52,346 nucleotides of DNA, from the NCBI GenBank assembly GCA_044432725.1, contig JAWXUL010000017.1:1-52346 (forward strand), in the 5' to 3' direction. Of the stretch, positions 33,619 through 40,539 are shown in pieces. How positions within the stretch are numbered: position 1 is the stretch's first letter; each line of letters starts with the position of its first letter. This DNA is from JAWXUK01 sp044432725. Its GTDB lineage: Bacteria; Bacillota; Clostridia; Oscillospirales; Oscillospiraceae. Position numbers and translations under genes: made by a program. The notes beneath the pieces are model-generated. The model was given only the letters and a program-made list of their open reading frames with translations. It did not search any database and was not told where the DNA came from.

Positions 33619-33655
33619 AATCCTCCTTGATTCCACCGTCAAGGAGGATTTTTAT
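33619..33655 (+). terminator. Terminator after parB
   Basis: AATCCTCCTTGA (33619-33630) pairs perfectly with TCAAGGAGGATT (33639-33650), followed by TTTATTT. Confidence 0.88.
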
Positions 33656-33864
33656 TTCCCCAATTCTATGAAAGCGTCCAGATTATCCCCAATCACCTTA
33701 TCCGCAGTATCAGAAATCAGTTTTTGCCGTGCTTTCTGAATTTCCTCGTATTCCTCAAAATCCACCAAAATATACCTCGGTTTGCTGTTTTTAAGAATTA
33801 CTGCCATGCCCTTTTTGTCCACGAGACGTACCACTTTGGAGAAATTTTGATTTGCTTCTATCAT
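33652..33864 (-). CDS. Phd/YefM-type antitoxin, no partner toxin visible
   Basis: 70 residues: NFSKVVRLVDKKGMAVILKN, then PRYILVDFEEYEEIQKA. This is the Phd/YefM N-terminal DNA-binding fold with a short helical tail. Such antitoxins neutralise RelE- or Doc-like toxins and repress their own operon. No toxin gene lies on either side, so it is either orphaned, or acts as a regulator or as an immunity against a toxin elsewhere. Its ATG lacks a clear RBS. It is convergent with parB across the shared terminator. Confidence 0.75.
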   Translation of the reverse strand: MIEANQNFSKVVRLVDKKGMAVILKNSKPRYILVDFEEYEEIQKARQKLISDTADKVIGDNLDAFIELGK

Positions 33865-34093
33865 GGAGACTAGATTTTTTGTGTCAATATCATTGCTTCA
33901 TCTCCCTTGACTTTGTAATACCCTATAATATGTCAAAGATAGGACGAAATCAACCTACCTTTTCTAAATAGTTACAAAAATTTTTAAGATAAAGAAGAAG
34001 AAGAAACCTCTTGCAAAGTGCTTTGAGATGTGATATAGTATAATTGGGTAAATTTACGGAAAATTACATACTATATTTTAAGGAGAATTTATT

Positions 34094-34435
34094 ATGGAAC
34101 AAAACAACAGTCAACTGGTGGAAGAACAAGACATTGAGGTGCAAGAAGATGAAAATTATTTGGGACATTGGGGTAGAAAGAGGGAGAATTATCTAAAAAA
34201 CTACAAAAAATCCATCTATAAGGAGTTTAAGACAAGTGGGTACTTAGAGGAACATTTGAAGAACATCGACCGTGATGCAGACCGAATGGAGGATTTTTTG
34301 GTGTCTAGGATGGCTGAATTGGAGGGTGTGACCGAGGAATTGAAGCAAGCTGACCAAATGGGCTGGGTCGGTGCGATGAACAACATTGTTTATCGTGCCA
34401 GAGAAATTGTGGATAGCGAATTGATTTTTACTTAA
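34094..34435 (+). CDS. TnpV-family transposon-encoded protein
   Basis: 113 residues; ATG after AAGGAGAA. The family signature is LGHWGRKRENYLKNYKK, TSGYLEEHLKNIDRDAD, GVTEELKQADQMGWVGAMNN and REIVDSELIF. TnpV proteins are found on Tn4451-like and other clostridial mobile elements; their role is not established. It is an orphan here: no serine recombinase or tnpW-like gene accompanies it. A TATAAT at 34039-34044 lies upstream without a convincing -35. Confidence 0.85.
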   Translation: MEQNNSQLVEEQDIEVQEDENYLGHWGRKRENYLKNYKKSIYKEFKTSGYLEEHLKNIDRDADRMEDFLVSRMAELEGVTEELKQADQMGWVGAMNNIVYRAREIVDSELIFT

Positions 34436-34460
34436 ATAGGACGTTAATTCTCAGGAGAAG

Positions 34461-34709
34461 CTAGGATTCTAGCTTCTCCTGAAGCAATTCATCGAAAGAG
34501 GTTTCTAAAATATCACGGATTGCTCGTAGCTGGCTTGCGTAGATATGTTGGATACCTCTTTCTATTTTAACAAGCCGTTCTCTGGTCATTTCTATGCCCT
34601 CGAGTTGGAGTAAACGCACCAATTCTGTTTGTCCTATCTCTCTGCTTTTACGAATTCTTCTGATATTTTCACCAATATAAATGTCATCATCTGATTTGAT
34701 TTTCTGCAT
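34461..34709 (-). CDS. Small XRE-type regulator
   Basis: 82 residues, nearly all helix-turn-helix: NIRRIRKSREIGQTELVRLL, MTRERLVKIERGIQHI, then RAIRDILETSFDELL. ATG 34709 after AAGGAG. It is divergent from the YpsA-like gene, and the intergenic space carries two copies of a 16-bp palindrome that it probably binds. Its last codons form a perfect hairpin (AGGAGAAGCTAG/CTAGCTTCTCCT, 34453-34480). Confidence 0.8.
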   Translation of the reverse strand: MQKIKSDDDIYIGENIRRIRKSREIGQTELVRLLQLEGIEMTRERLVKIERGIQHIYASQLRAIRDILETSFDELLQEKLES

Positions 34710-34728
34710 AAAAAGGCTCTCCTTAATT

Positions 34729-34798
34729 GGACTATTTTTAGTCCTTTTTTGCTTTATTATATCCGTTTCTCATGGTATAATGGGACTAGTTTTAGTCC
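34729..34798. promoter_or_regulatory. Two palindromic operators in the divergent promoter
   Basis: GGACTATTTTTAGTCC (34729-34744) and GGACTAGTTTTAGTCC (34783-34798). A plus-strand TGGTATAAT (TATAAT 34776-34781, extended -10) lies just before the second. The first lies over the leader of the XRE gene. The near identity and position fit binding by the adjacent XRE protein. Confidence 0.72.
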
Positions 34799-34824
34799 AC
34801 TTTAATGATATATGGAGGAACATT

Positions 34825-35328
34825 ATGAATTTAGGAATAAGAAACAAATACTGCACCATCACAGGGTTATCCCTACAGCAACTCCCCTTTTCTGTTGGCT
34901 CACCTGAAGAAAAATCCTTAAAGGAGAAGATAAAAAGTGAAATTCTCCGAGCAATTCAGGAGGGATATACAGAATTTTACTGTGGTATGGAGTTAGGTTG
35001 TGAACTCTGGGCTGGAGAAATTTTGTTGGAACTTCGCCAAGAATTTCCTATCAAAATTACCTCCGTCATTGCCAGTGAGCACAGGGCAGAGGGTTGGTCT
35101 GATGAGGATAGGGAGCGATATTTTGACGAGGTTTTACCCAATGTGGATGAGGAAATTTATACCTCTCGTGCTGACAGTCCAGAAGCTATTCCTTACAGAA
35201 ATACGTTCCTTGCAGGGCGAACTGGACGGCTGATAGCTGTGGATAATGGAGCAGATATTTCTGATGTGGCTGACCTTATTCGTAAGGTTAGGAAGAAGAA
35301 TGGCGAGATAATATTGATAGAAGTCTAG
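34825..35328 (+). CDS. YpsA-like SLOG family protein (DUF1273)
   Basis: 167 residues from ATG 34825, after GGAGG. YpsA/SLOG features: CTITGLSLQQLPF, FYCGMELGCELWAGEILLEL, then ADSPEAIPYRNTFLAGRTG and RLIAVDNG. SLOG folds bind nucleotide-derived ligands; members act in stress response or as sensors of defence signals. Here it is controlled with a small XRE regulator. No effector gene follows within the operon, so its task is open. A strong terminator lies 80 bases downstream. Confidence 0.8.
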   Translation: MNLGIRNKYCTITGLSLQQLPFSVGSPEEKSLKEKIKSEILRAIQEGYTEFYCGMELGCELWAGEILLELRQEFPIKITSVIASEHRAEGWSDEDRERYFDEVLPNVDEEIYTSRADSPEAIPYRNTFLAGRTGRLIAVDNGADISDVADLIRKVRKKNGEIILIEV

Positions 35329-35408
35329 GGCTAATATGGCAGATGCCTTTTGTTAAAACATGAATTTTTCATTCGTATTTCTTCTAACCATTATAAGTCA
35401 AACCACAA

Positions 35409-35450
35409 GAAAGCCAGAAATTATTATACATTTCTGGCTTTCCTTTTTTT
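35409..35450 (+). terminator. Terminator after the YpsA-like gene
   Basis: GAAAGCCAGAAAT (35409-35421) pairs with ATTTCTGGCTTTC (35430-35442), followed by seven T. Confidence 0.9.
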
Positions 35451-35539
35451 GTTTTCAAACCATAACTGAGCATAGCGAAGTGATTTTCTGCTAGATTTTT
35501 GCAACATAGTTTCAAAAATAGCAGATAAGAATTGCGTAG

Positions 35540-35800
35540 TAGCCCAGGCTACCCTCTATTTTTCCTTCAGAAAAATTCACCTTGCAATTCAGGGGTTTGG
35601 GGTGTCCCCAAGAGTCTGCCCCAGCCATAGCGTAGCTGGCGAGGGTACAAGGAATTTACGAAGTAAATTTGCAAAACTGCACGCAGTTTGCATTGCTTGC
35701 CGATTCTAGTTTATCAAAATAGGATTGGCTAGTAATGCAAATGTGAATGCACTTTGCCCTGCTTGTCAGACCTAGAATACCATTCAAACGGCTTGCCGTT
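35540..35800. repeat. Field of small perfect hairpins
   Basis: No gene lies in 35329-35808. Short stems with tiny loops follow one another: TAGCCCAGGCTA (35540), GGGGTGTCCCC (35599), CCAGC...GCTGG (35621-35639), AATTTACGAAGTAAATT (35653), AAACTGCACGCAGTTT (35674) and AACGGCTTGCCGTT (35787). It could be an oriT or a single-strand origin of a lost element. Confidence 0.55.
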
Positions 35801-35808
35801 CCAAAGCG

Positions 35809-36961
35809 TTCCCAAACTATTTCCTAAATGTCAATAGTAAATGCGAAAAAAACCTAAAAAAATTTTTTGTGCCCCTTTTTTACAGCGATATTCCGATTGT
35901 GTCAAGATTGATTTTGAACATCATATCAGATGTTTTCCAGTTAAATATCTTTCTTGGGTACTCATTTATCCACTTTTCTAGCACCTTTATTTCTTTTGAT
36001 GATACTTTGCTGAAATCTGTTCCCTTTGGGTACTTTCTCCTGATCAGCTTGTTTTGATTTTCGTTTGAACCCCTCTCACAACTTCGATAAGGGTGGCAAT
36101 AATAAAACTGTGTGCGCTTCCCTTCATGTAAGACGGAATTTTCCAAACGTGCCACGTCTGAAAATTCACTTCCATTATCCACCGTGATTGACAGGAATAA
36201 ATCTTTGAAATTTTCCCCATATCTCCGCTCCACCCGGTTGAGGGCTTCCACCACACTTCTTGCCGTTCTGTCTTTTATAGGTTCTATGATTTCTTTCCTT
36301 GTCAATCTTTCGGTAAGGACAAACAATGCTTTTTTGCTGGTTTCTTTCCCACTGTATACGGTGTCCCCCTCCCAGTGTCCGAATGTCGTTCTTTCGCTCA
36401 CTACTTCTGGGCGCTTTTCGATGCTCTCCCCACTTGGTGGACGTTTGACAGTTTTCACTTTCTTATATTTCTTAGTTTTGTTTTTCTTTACAGGAAGGTC
36501 AGCGTTTGTCAGTGTGGCAAAAACCCCTTTTTCTATATAGGCATAGAGTGTGCTTGTGCAGATGCTGGTTTCAAAACTCTTCTGTTCCCTTGCGATTTCT
36601 CCAAGGGCGGCTGCTGGGGAAAAGTCGTCCTTTAAGATTTTTTCTTCAATATAGTTTGCCAGCTTAAAGTCACTCCCTATTTTTAGGGGAGCACCTTTTG
36701 CAGATAAACTTTCCTTATATTTGCGGTGTGCTTCATCTGGGTTATACTTCACCACTTTGACAAGTTCCGTGGTTAGTTGCTCCATGGTTGCACGCCCAAG
36801 TTCACGATATATTGTGCTGACGTGCACCCCTAATTCATCTGCTATATCTTGTTTGGCAATTCCCCTATTCGACAAAGCTTCTAGTTGAAATCGTTGCGTT
36901 CTTGATAAGTGACTAAATTTTTTTCCCATTACAATCCTCTTCCTATACTAAAGTTTGGGAA
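35809..36961 (-). mobile_element. IS30-family insertion sequence
   Basis: TTCCCAAACT (35809-35818) and AGTTTGGGAA (36952-36961) are perfect terminal inverted repeats, with partial matching further in. CG flanks both ends (35807-35808, 36962-36963), a 2-bp target duplication as expected for IS30. Size is 1153 bp with one transposase. Removing it rejoins the XRE gene in frame. Confidence 0.85.
35880..36929 (-). CDS. IS30-family transposase
   Basis: 349 residues. N-terminal HTH (FSHLSRTQRFQLEALSNRGI, then ADELGVHVSTIYREL) binds the ends. DDE catalytic residues: Asp in FGHWEGDTV, Asp in ITVDNGSEF, Glu in RGSNENQNKLIRR. Full length for the family and without frameshift, so probably active. The start is ATG 36929, and the stop lies about 70 bases inside the left end. 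Confidence 0.94.
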   Translation of the reverse strand: MGKKFSHLSRTQRFQLEALSNRGIAKQDIADELGVHVSTIYRELGRATMEQLTTELVKVVKYNPDEAHRKYKESLSAKGAPLKIGSDFKLANYIEEKILKDDFSPAAALGEIAREQKSFETSICTSTLYAYIEKGVFATLTNADLPVKKNKTKKYKKVKTVKRPPSGESIEKRPEVVSERTTFGHWEGDTVYSGKETSKKALFVLTERLTRKEIIEPIKDRTARSVVEALNRVERRYGENFKDLFLSITVDNGSEFSDVARLENSVLHEGKRTQFYYCHPYRSCERGSNENQNKLIRRKYPKGTDFSKVSSKEIKVLEKWINEYPRKIFNWKTSDMMFKINLDTIGISL

Positions 36962-37205
36962 CGTCCTCCCCTCCTACTAGCCAGTCCATTGGCACTTCTA
37001 GCACCATGGAGATTGCTCGTAACTCGTAGTCGGCTACAAAACGTGTCCCTATCTCTATTCGACTTATACTATCTCTTTCTAGTACAATCCCAGCCACCTG
37101 CAATTTGGCGGCCAATTCTGCTTGGGTTAATTTCGCTTTGGACCGTGCTTCTTTCACCCTCCATCCGCAAATATTCTTCTTCCCATTGTAATCGTAAATT
37201 TTCAT
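36948..37205 (-). CDS. XRE-type regulator with 3' end replaced by the IS
   Basis: 85 residues: VKEARSKAKLTQAELAAKLQ, then ERDSISRIEIGTRFVADYELR and VPMDWLVGG. The helix-turn-helix is complete. The last codons (VPKL and TAG) come from the IS right end. Joining the flanks across the CG duplication gives the original ending ED-ALERQAV-stop. The change affects only the tail, so repression may persist. It is divergent from the membrane protein gene at 37369, with a palindrome between. It could be a prophage or host-element regulator. Confidence 0.8.
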   Translation of the reverse strand: MKIYDYNGKKNICGWRVKEARSKAKLTQAELAAKLQVAGIVLERDSISRIEIGTRFVADYELRAISMVLEVPMDWLVGGEDVPKL

Positions 37206-37220
37206 CTTATAATCTCCTTA

Positions 37221-37269
37221 TGCTAAAGTTTAGAACATTCTTGACTTTAGCATATTTTGAGTCTATAAT
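37221..37269 (+). promoter_or_regulatory. Promoter of the membrane protein gene with overlapping palindrome
   Basis: TTGACT (37241-37246), 17 bases, TATAAT (37264-37269). TGCTAAAGT (37221-37229) and ACTTTAGCA (37244-37252) form a 9-bp inverted repeat over the -35, a likely operator for the adjacent XRE protein. Confidence 0.7.
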
Positions 37270-37368
37270 AGTGTTAATAGTCAGAATCTAGGAATAAAAC
37301 TAAATTCGACTAAATTCGCCCCATTGCTATGGTATGCTTTAGGGGTAACTATTTTGGAGGAATACAAG

Positions 37369-37938
37369 ATGAAAAAAAATTTACCAACCAATCCAGAAGG
37401 ACAAGCAATGATTCCAGAGGAGAACCCAGCAAAGAAAACATTGCCAACATGGGCATGGGTGCTTTTGTCGCTTGTTATCGTTGGCGCTATCGGTTCTGCG
37501 TTTTCGCCCGATGAGCCAGTCAATGAATCTGGGTCACCAGATTCTGGGGCAATCATGGACATTGAGCCCGATCAGGTCGTACCTCAAAATATTCTCACCA
37601 GCACTCCTACACAAATCGGAGATGTGTTTAATGGTTTCGGTGAAAAAATGGACGAATATATTTTCATTGAGGTGACAAAATCGGACCTTGAGCAAATCAC
37701 AGAGGGCGACTACAAGGAATTTGTTGACGATGTGGTTTGTTCCCCTGCCTATGACGATTATGCTTACATCCGCATTTTTTGTGACGATGGTACAGGGATC
37801 TCTTTTTTAACTGATAATGGGTATGCCATTCACTACAAGCGAGGGTTTAGTGATATTTTTGGCGAAACCATGGATGGAAATATTGCAGACATTGTCCCTC
37901 AAAGTGATGGTTCTTTCACTTATGAGCCAATAGAATAA
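37369..37938 (+). CDS. Membrane-anchored protein of unknown function
   Basis: 189 residues from ATG 37369, behind GGAGG. A basic, Pro-rich N-terminus, one membrane segment (about 26-44, TWAWVLLSLVIVGAIGSAF), then an acidic Ser/Pro linker and a ~110-residue outer domain (YIFIEVTKSDLEQITEGDY, DDYAYIRIFCDDGTGISFL). No known domain is recognised. It probably sits in the cytoplasmic membrane facing out. Control by the divergent XRE gene suggests a lysogeny-expressed cargo. The terminator at 37941 follows closely. Confidence 0.7.
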   Translation: MKKNLPTNPEGQAMIPEENPAKKTLPTWAWVLLSLVIVGAIGSAFSPDEPVNESGSPDSGAIMDIEPDQVVPQNILTSTPTQIGDVFNGFGEKMDEYIFIEVTKSDLEQITEGDYKEFVDDVVCSPAYDDYAYIRIFCDDGTGISFLTDNGYAIHYKRGFSDIFGETMDGNIADIVPQSDGSFTYEPIE

Positions 37939-37940
37939 AG

Positions 37941-37974
37941 AAAGGGCGGCGATTTATTCGCCGCCCTTTCCCTT
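37941..37974. terminator. Bidirectional terminator
   Basis: AAAGGGCGGCGA (37941-37952) and TCGCCGCCCTTT (37958-37969) make a 12-bp perfect stem. It serves both the 37369 gene and the convergent gene at 37978. Confidence 0.9.
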
Positions 37975-37977
37975 TGC

Positions 37978-38187
37978 TTATTTTGCTTCTATCTCTGCCA
38001 TCAGCTTGTCTGCCGCCGCCTCAATGAAACTATTCAGGCTTTCGTAGCCACCTTTTTTCGCCGCTTCTTGATACAGTTCTTTTTTTCCTTTTTTCACAAA
38101 GGGATACAGGCGGTCATAGTTCTCTTTGTTGTATTTTGCTTTGGCTCTGGTCTGGCTCTCATAGGTTTTTTTCTTAGCATTTTCCAT
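37978..38187 (-). CDS. Small ribbon-helix-helix-like protein
   Basis: 69 residues: RAKAKYNKENYDRLYPFVKK, then KGGYESLNSFIEAAADKLM. The beta-helix-helix pattern with a basic start fits Arc-like DNA-binding proteins that are frequent near mobile elements in Bacillota. ATG after AAAGGAGAAATG. It could be an autoregulatory antitoxin or an accessory regulator; no partner is visible. It is monocistronic between two terminator/promoter blocks. Confidence 0.6.
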   Translation of the reverse strand: MENAKKKTYESQTRAKAKYNKENYDRLYPFVKKGKKELYQEAAKKGGYESLNSFIEAAADKLMAEIEAK

Positions 38188-38295
38188 ATGTCATTTCTCC
38201 TTTTGGTTTTCTGTTATTATTATACTCTTATCAAATCACTTACGCAAGTATCAAAATGCACAAAATTTTCTTTCTATTTTTGTGCATTTTACCAC

Positions 38296-38324
38296 TTGCT
38301 TTTGTTCTTGCGTTAGTATATAAT
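38296..38324 (+). promoter_or_regulatory. Strong promoter of the small membrane peptide
   Basis: TTGCTT (38296-38301), 17 bases, TATAAT (38319-38324), 13 bases before AAGGAGGTGA. Confidence 0.75.
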
Positions 38325-38351
38325 AGTATTATAAGAAAGGAGGTGAACAAA

Positions 38352-38471
38352 GTGAGGAAGAAAAAGAAAAAGCCTACGAAACGGCAACAAGATGTCAGAA
38401 CCATCTTATTCGTTGCCATCGTAGACTTCATCCTTAGTATTCTGTTACTACTCATTGACAAAATGACCTAG
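38352..38471 (+). CDS. 39-residue single-span membrane peptide (possible type I toxin)
   Basis: GTG 38352 lies 5 bases after AAGGAGGTGA, chosen over an ATG at 38256 that lies upstream of the promoter. The peptide is highly basic at the start (RKKKKKPTKRQQ) and has one hydrophobic span (TILFVAIVDFILSILLLLI), then a short charged end. Size and shape fit type I toxins or phage small membrane proteins. A 12-bp hairpin follows. No antisense RNA promoter was clearly identified. Confidence 0.6.
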   Translation: MRKKKKKPTKRQQDVRTILFVAIVDFILSILLLLIDKMT

Positions 38472-38482
38472 TGCAGAAGCAA

Positions 38483-38519
38483 GTATCATAGAGGTGAGTG
38501 TAACTTGCCTCTATGATAC
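38483..38519 (+). other. Strong hairpin after the small peptide gene
   Basis: GTATCATAGAGG (38483-38494) pairs perfectly with CCTCTATGATAC (38508-38519), with a 13-base loop. It lacks a T run, so it may be an RNA-stability hairpin rather than a terminator. Confidence 0.6.
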
Positions 38520-38549
38520 CATGTTTCTTCCTTACTGTCAACTATGGAA

Positions 38550-38642
38550 ATGTCTATTTATCAAAAATTAGCTATTCTCTTTGCGGTTCTCGGTGTTGTA
38601 AAACTGATTTGGGCTTTTGTCCTGCTGTCCAGTGAAAAATAA
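38550..38642 (+). CDS. Possible 30-residue hydrophobic peptide
   Basis: MSIYQKLAILFAVLGVVKLI followed by a short hydrophobic end and SSEK, TAA. It resembles short holin-like toxin peptides in size and pattern. The RBS is poor, so translation is doubtful. It lies between the hairpin at 38483 and the prophage late terminator. Confidence 0.35.
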   Translation: MSIYQKLAILFAVLGVVKLIWAFVLLSSEK

Positions 38643-38656
38643 ACCACCCAAGAACG

Positions 38657-38690
38657 TAAAAAAGCCCCTTGCCACAAAAGGCAAGGGGCT
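38657..38690 (-). terminator. Terminator of the prophage late operon
   Basis: AGCCCCTTGCC (38663-38673) and GGCAAGGGGCT (38680-38690), a perfect 11-bp stem followed on the minus strand by a T run. It directly follows the holin gene. Confidence 0.9.
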
Positions 38691-38697
38691 TCACTCA

Positions 38698-39021
38698 TTA
38701 TTCGTCTGTCGCTGGGGTGATATATTCTTTTAGGTTGCTGTTACTTTGCCATGCCACTTGTGCTTCTGTGACCGCTTTATTGACCAGTTCCGTTAATTCT
38801 TCAGCGGTGAAAAAAGGTTTGATGTATGACGGAATCCGCTGATAAATCCAGTCAATCACCACAGCCAATTTCATGGCTCCCGTGCCGTTGCCGTATTGCT
38901 TTTCAGCTTCAACCACTAAGGAGAGTAGAACAGTTTTCAGGATTTCAGTTTCTCCCTTTTTCCCATACCACAAGACAACCATAAGGATTGCCAAGCATAG
39001 GATAATATCAATAATAATCAT
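38698..39021 (-). CDS. Phage holin, LL-H type
   Basis: 107 residues. One N-terminal membrane span (IIIDIILCLAILMVVLWYG), then LLSLVVEAEKQYGNGTGAMK and VIDWIYQRIP, the pattern of the LL-H holin superfamily. Holins make holes that let the endolysin reach the wall and set the time of lysis. ATG 39021 with AGGAAGG. It follows the amidase by 13 bases and is last in the late operon. Only one span is evident, fewer than in class I holins. Confidence 0.75.
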   Translation of the reverse strand: MIIIDIILCLAILMVVLWYGKKGETEILKTVLLSLVVEAEKQYGNGTGAMKLAVVIDWIYQRIPSYIKPFFTAEELTELVNKAVTEAQVAWQSNSNLKEYITPATDE

Positions 39022-39034
39022 TCCGTATTCCTTC

Positions 39035-39847
39035 CTATGCTTTTGTCAGGGTATCGGCATCCACCCACCCATAAGCATTGCAGGGGGACTTGTCCCCAAT
39101 GATATGGTACGGATGTTTTGCACCTTGGCTATATTGTGTCACCTTTGCCCCACCTTCTCCGCAAGGCTTGCCCTCGGTTGCATTTGCTGAAACGTAGTGG
39201 GTGTTTCCGCTGAATTGCACCACATCACCCACAGCAATACTTGAAGAGGCTGTGGAGGGCTGTGTGGTGGGGGATTCTACTTGCTCCCCTCCCCCACTAG
39301 CTAAAAGTTTAGCCACATCTGCTCTAAAGGTGTCCATTGATTTTCCGAATTTGGGAAACCAGTGCATCACGTCTGCATGATTGCTTGCAATGCCTTTTTT
39401 GTGACCCTCACAGTGACACAGGATGTCTTTTTCTGTGAGGTTGTACTCACGGCACAGGTAGACACAAAGTTCCACGGCTTCTTGATATACCTTGCCGAAA
39501 TACACCGCATCATTCAGCCCATCTTCACAAATTTCAAAACTGATATGCGTGTTATTTGAAGAGCCACCGCCATGCCATCCACGATGATCCCAAGGCAAAA
39601 TTTGATAAGTGGCAACCTCGCCATTTTCCATTTTCCCAATAAATGCGTGGACACAAACACTAATACCAGAATTGTTCCAGTGGTTGTTATTTTTGTTTAC
39701 ACCAAGTTTCCCATCGTCTGGACCAACATACCGTTTCAATGTCGGGTTGTTCGCACCTGTGGAATGTGGCATAATGCCTTTAGGTGTAATTTTCGCCCCT
39801 GCTTTATAGCAGTCATTTTTTGTAGCAATAAGTGTGTGTAAATTCAT
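39035..39847 (-). CDS. N-acetylmuramoyl-L-alanine amidase (endolysin)
   Basis: 270 residues. Amidase_2 catalytic domain (about 1-170): MPHSTGANN and a late His in ASNHADVMHWFPKFG bind zinc, with NTHISFEICEDG between. A Ser/Thr-rich linker follows, then a ~60-residue C-terminal SH3-like wall-binding module (VGDVVQFSGNTHYVSA...VDADTL). It cleaves the bond between muramic acid and L-Ala in peptidoglycan. There is no signal peptide, so release depends on the holin. ATG after GAGGGG. Confidence 0.9.
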   Translation of the reverse strand: MNLHTLIATKNDCYKAGAKITPKGIMPHSTGANNPTLKRYVGPDDGKLGVNKNNNHWNNSGISVCVHAFIGKMENGEVATYQILPWDHRGWHGGGSSNNTHISFEICEDGLNDAVYFGKVYQEAVELCVYLCREYNLTEKDILCHCEGHKKGIASNHADVMHWFPKFGKSMDTFRADVAKLLASGGGEQVESPTTQPSTASSSIAVGDVVQFSGNTHYVSANATEGKPCGEGGAKVTQYSQGAKHPYHIIGDKSPCNAYGWVDADTLTKA

Positions 39848-39850
39848 AGC

Positions 39851-40519
39851 TTACCCCTCTCGTTTCATCATATTTTCTGTGATAACAAAAGCACGAATCA
39901 TGTCCATGGACAAGTCCAGCCCCTTCCCATCACCAGAGATTTCCTTATTGTCCACCATTCTTTGAATGGTAGGCTGTGCCCAATCCGGGCATTCTTTCAC
40001 AGTTTGGTATCGCATTTCCTCTTCCTCCTTCAATTCTTCATAAATTTCCAATCCCAGTTCTGCTCTTGCGGCCACAGCGGCTGGGAGGGTGTTCGCTGGT
40101 CGCTCAAAGTCTAACATGACGATTTCGGATGCCTCTTCCACGGAATTTGTGTAGAGGATAATTTCCATTGTCTTTTGGAAACTAGATTCCAACTCATGCC
40201 AAAGAAATTCAAGTTGTGTTTGAAGATTTCCCACAGAAGTCCCTTTTGTTTTGGCATAGGCAAGCAAGTTTTGTTTCCGTGTGCAGTACGTCCATTGCGC
40301 CAGCCCATAGCCGGCAGAATCATGGGTGAAATTTTCATAACTTCCATTGTCCACGGCATCGGTATAAGCTTGGTCACTGTAGCCTAATGATTTTTCATAG
40401 ATGTTTTGAAGGTTCGTTGGCTTGAACCCACTTTCCGCTTTCAAGTTCCCCATCAATCCTGCGGCACCTTCTTGGGTACAGCCTTTTCCAAGGAGAAAAT
40501 CCCAGATTTGTTTTTCCAC
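39851..40519 (-). CDS. Phage tail lysozyme-like protein
   Basis: 222 residues from GTG 40519, with AAAAGGAGGT 8 bases upstream; an ORF running further upstream overlaps the previous gene and lacks an RBS. EKQIWDFLLGKGCTQEGAAG, NLKAESGF (catalytic Glu context) and GYGLAQWTYCTRK fit the Phage_lysozyme2 family, which hydrolyses peptidoglycan. The C-terminal ~55 residues (WAQPTIQRMVDNKEISGDG) form a small helical repeat often seen in Bacillota endolysins. It may act in cell entry or lysis. It ends 3 bases before the amidase start. Confidence 0.78.
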   Translation of the reverse strand: MEKQIWDFLLGKGCTQEGAAGLMGNLKAESGFKPTNLQNIYEKSLGYSDQAYTDAVDNGSYENFTHDSAGYGLAQWTYCTRKQNLLAYAKTKGTSVGNLQTQLEFLWHELESSFQKTMEIILYTNSVEEASEIVMLDFERPANTLPAAVAARAELGLEIYEELKEEEEMRYQTVKECPDWAQPTIQRMVDNKEISGDGKGLDLSMDMIRAFVITENMMKREG

Positions 40520-40539
40520 AGTTTCTACCTCCTTTTCTT

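Larger units (their letters stand above)
29431..35328. mobile_element. Integrative element IV (right end not found; listed end is provisional)
   Basis: Left core at 29431, arms TGGCTAC at 29552. It contains the integrase and repressor on the minus strand, excisionase, ParA, ParB, an antitoxin, TnpV, an XRE gene and a YpsA-like gene. I found neither a second TGGCTAC pair nor a GAGTGGGAAT core to the right, so the end is unknown and may lie beyond the prophage. Confidence 0.5.

Noticed and set aside
33652..34093. Toxin partner of the Phd-like antitoxin
   Set aside because: No frame of suitable length on either strand between the antitoxin and TnpV.
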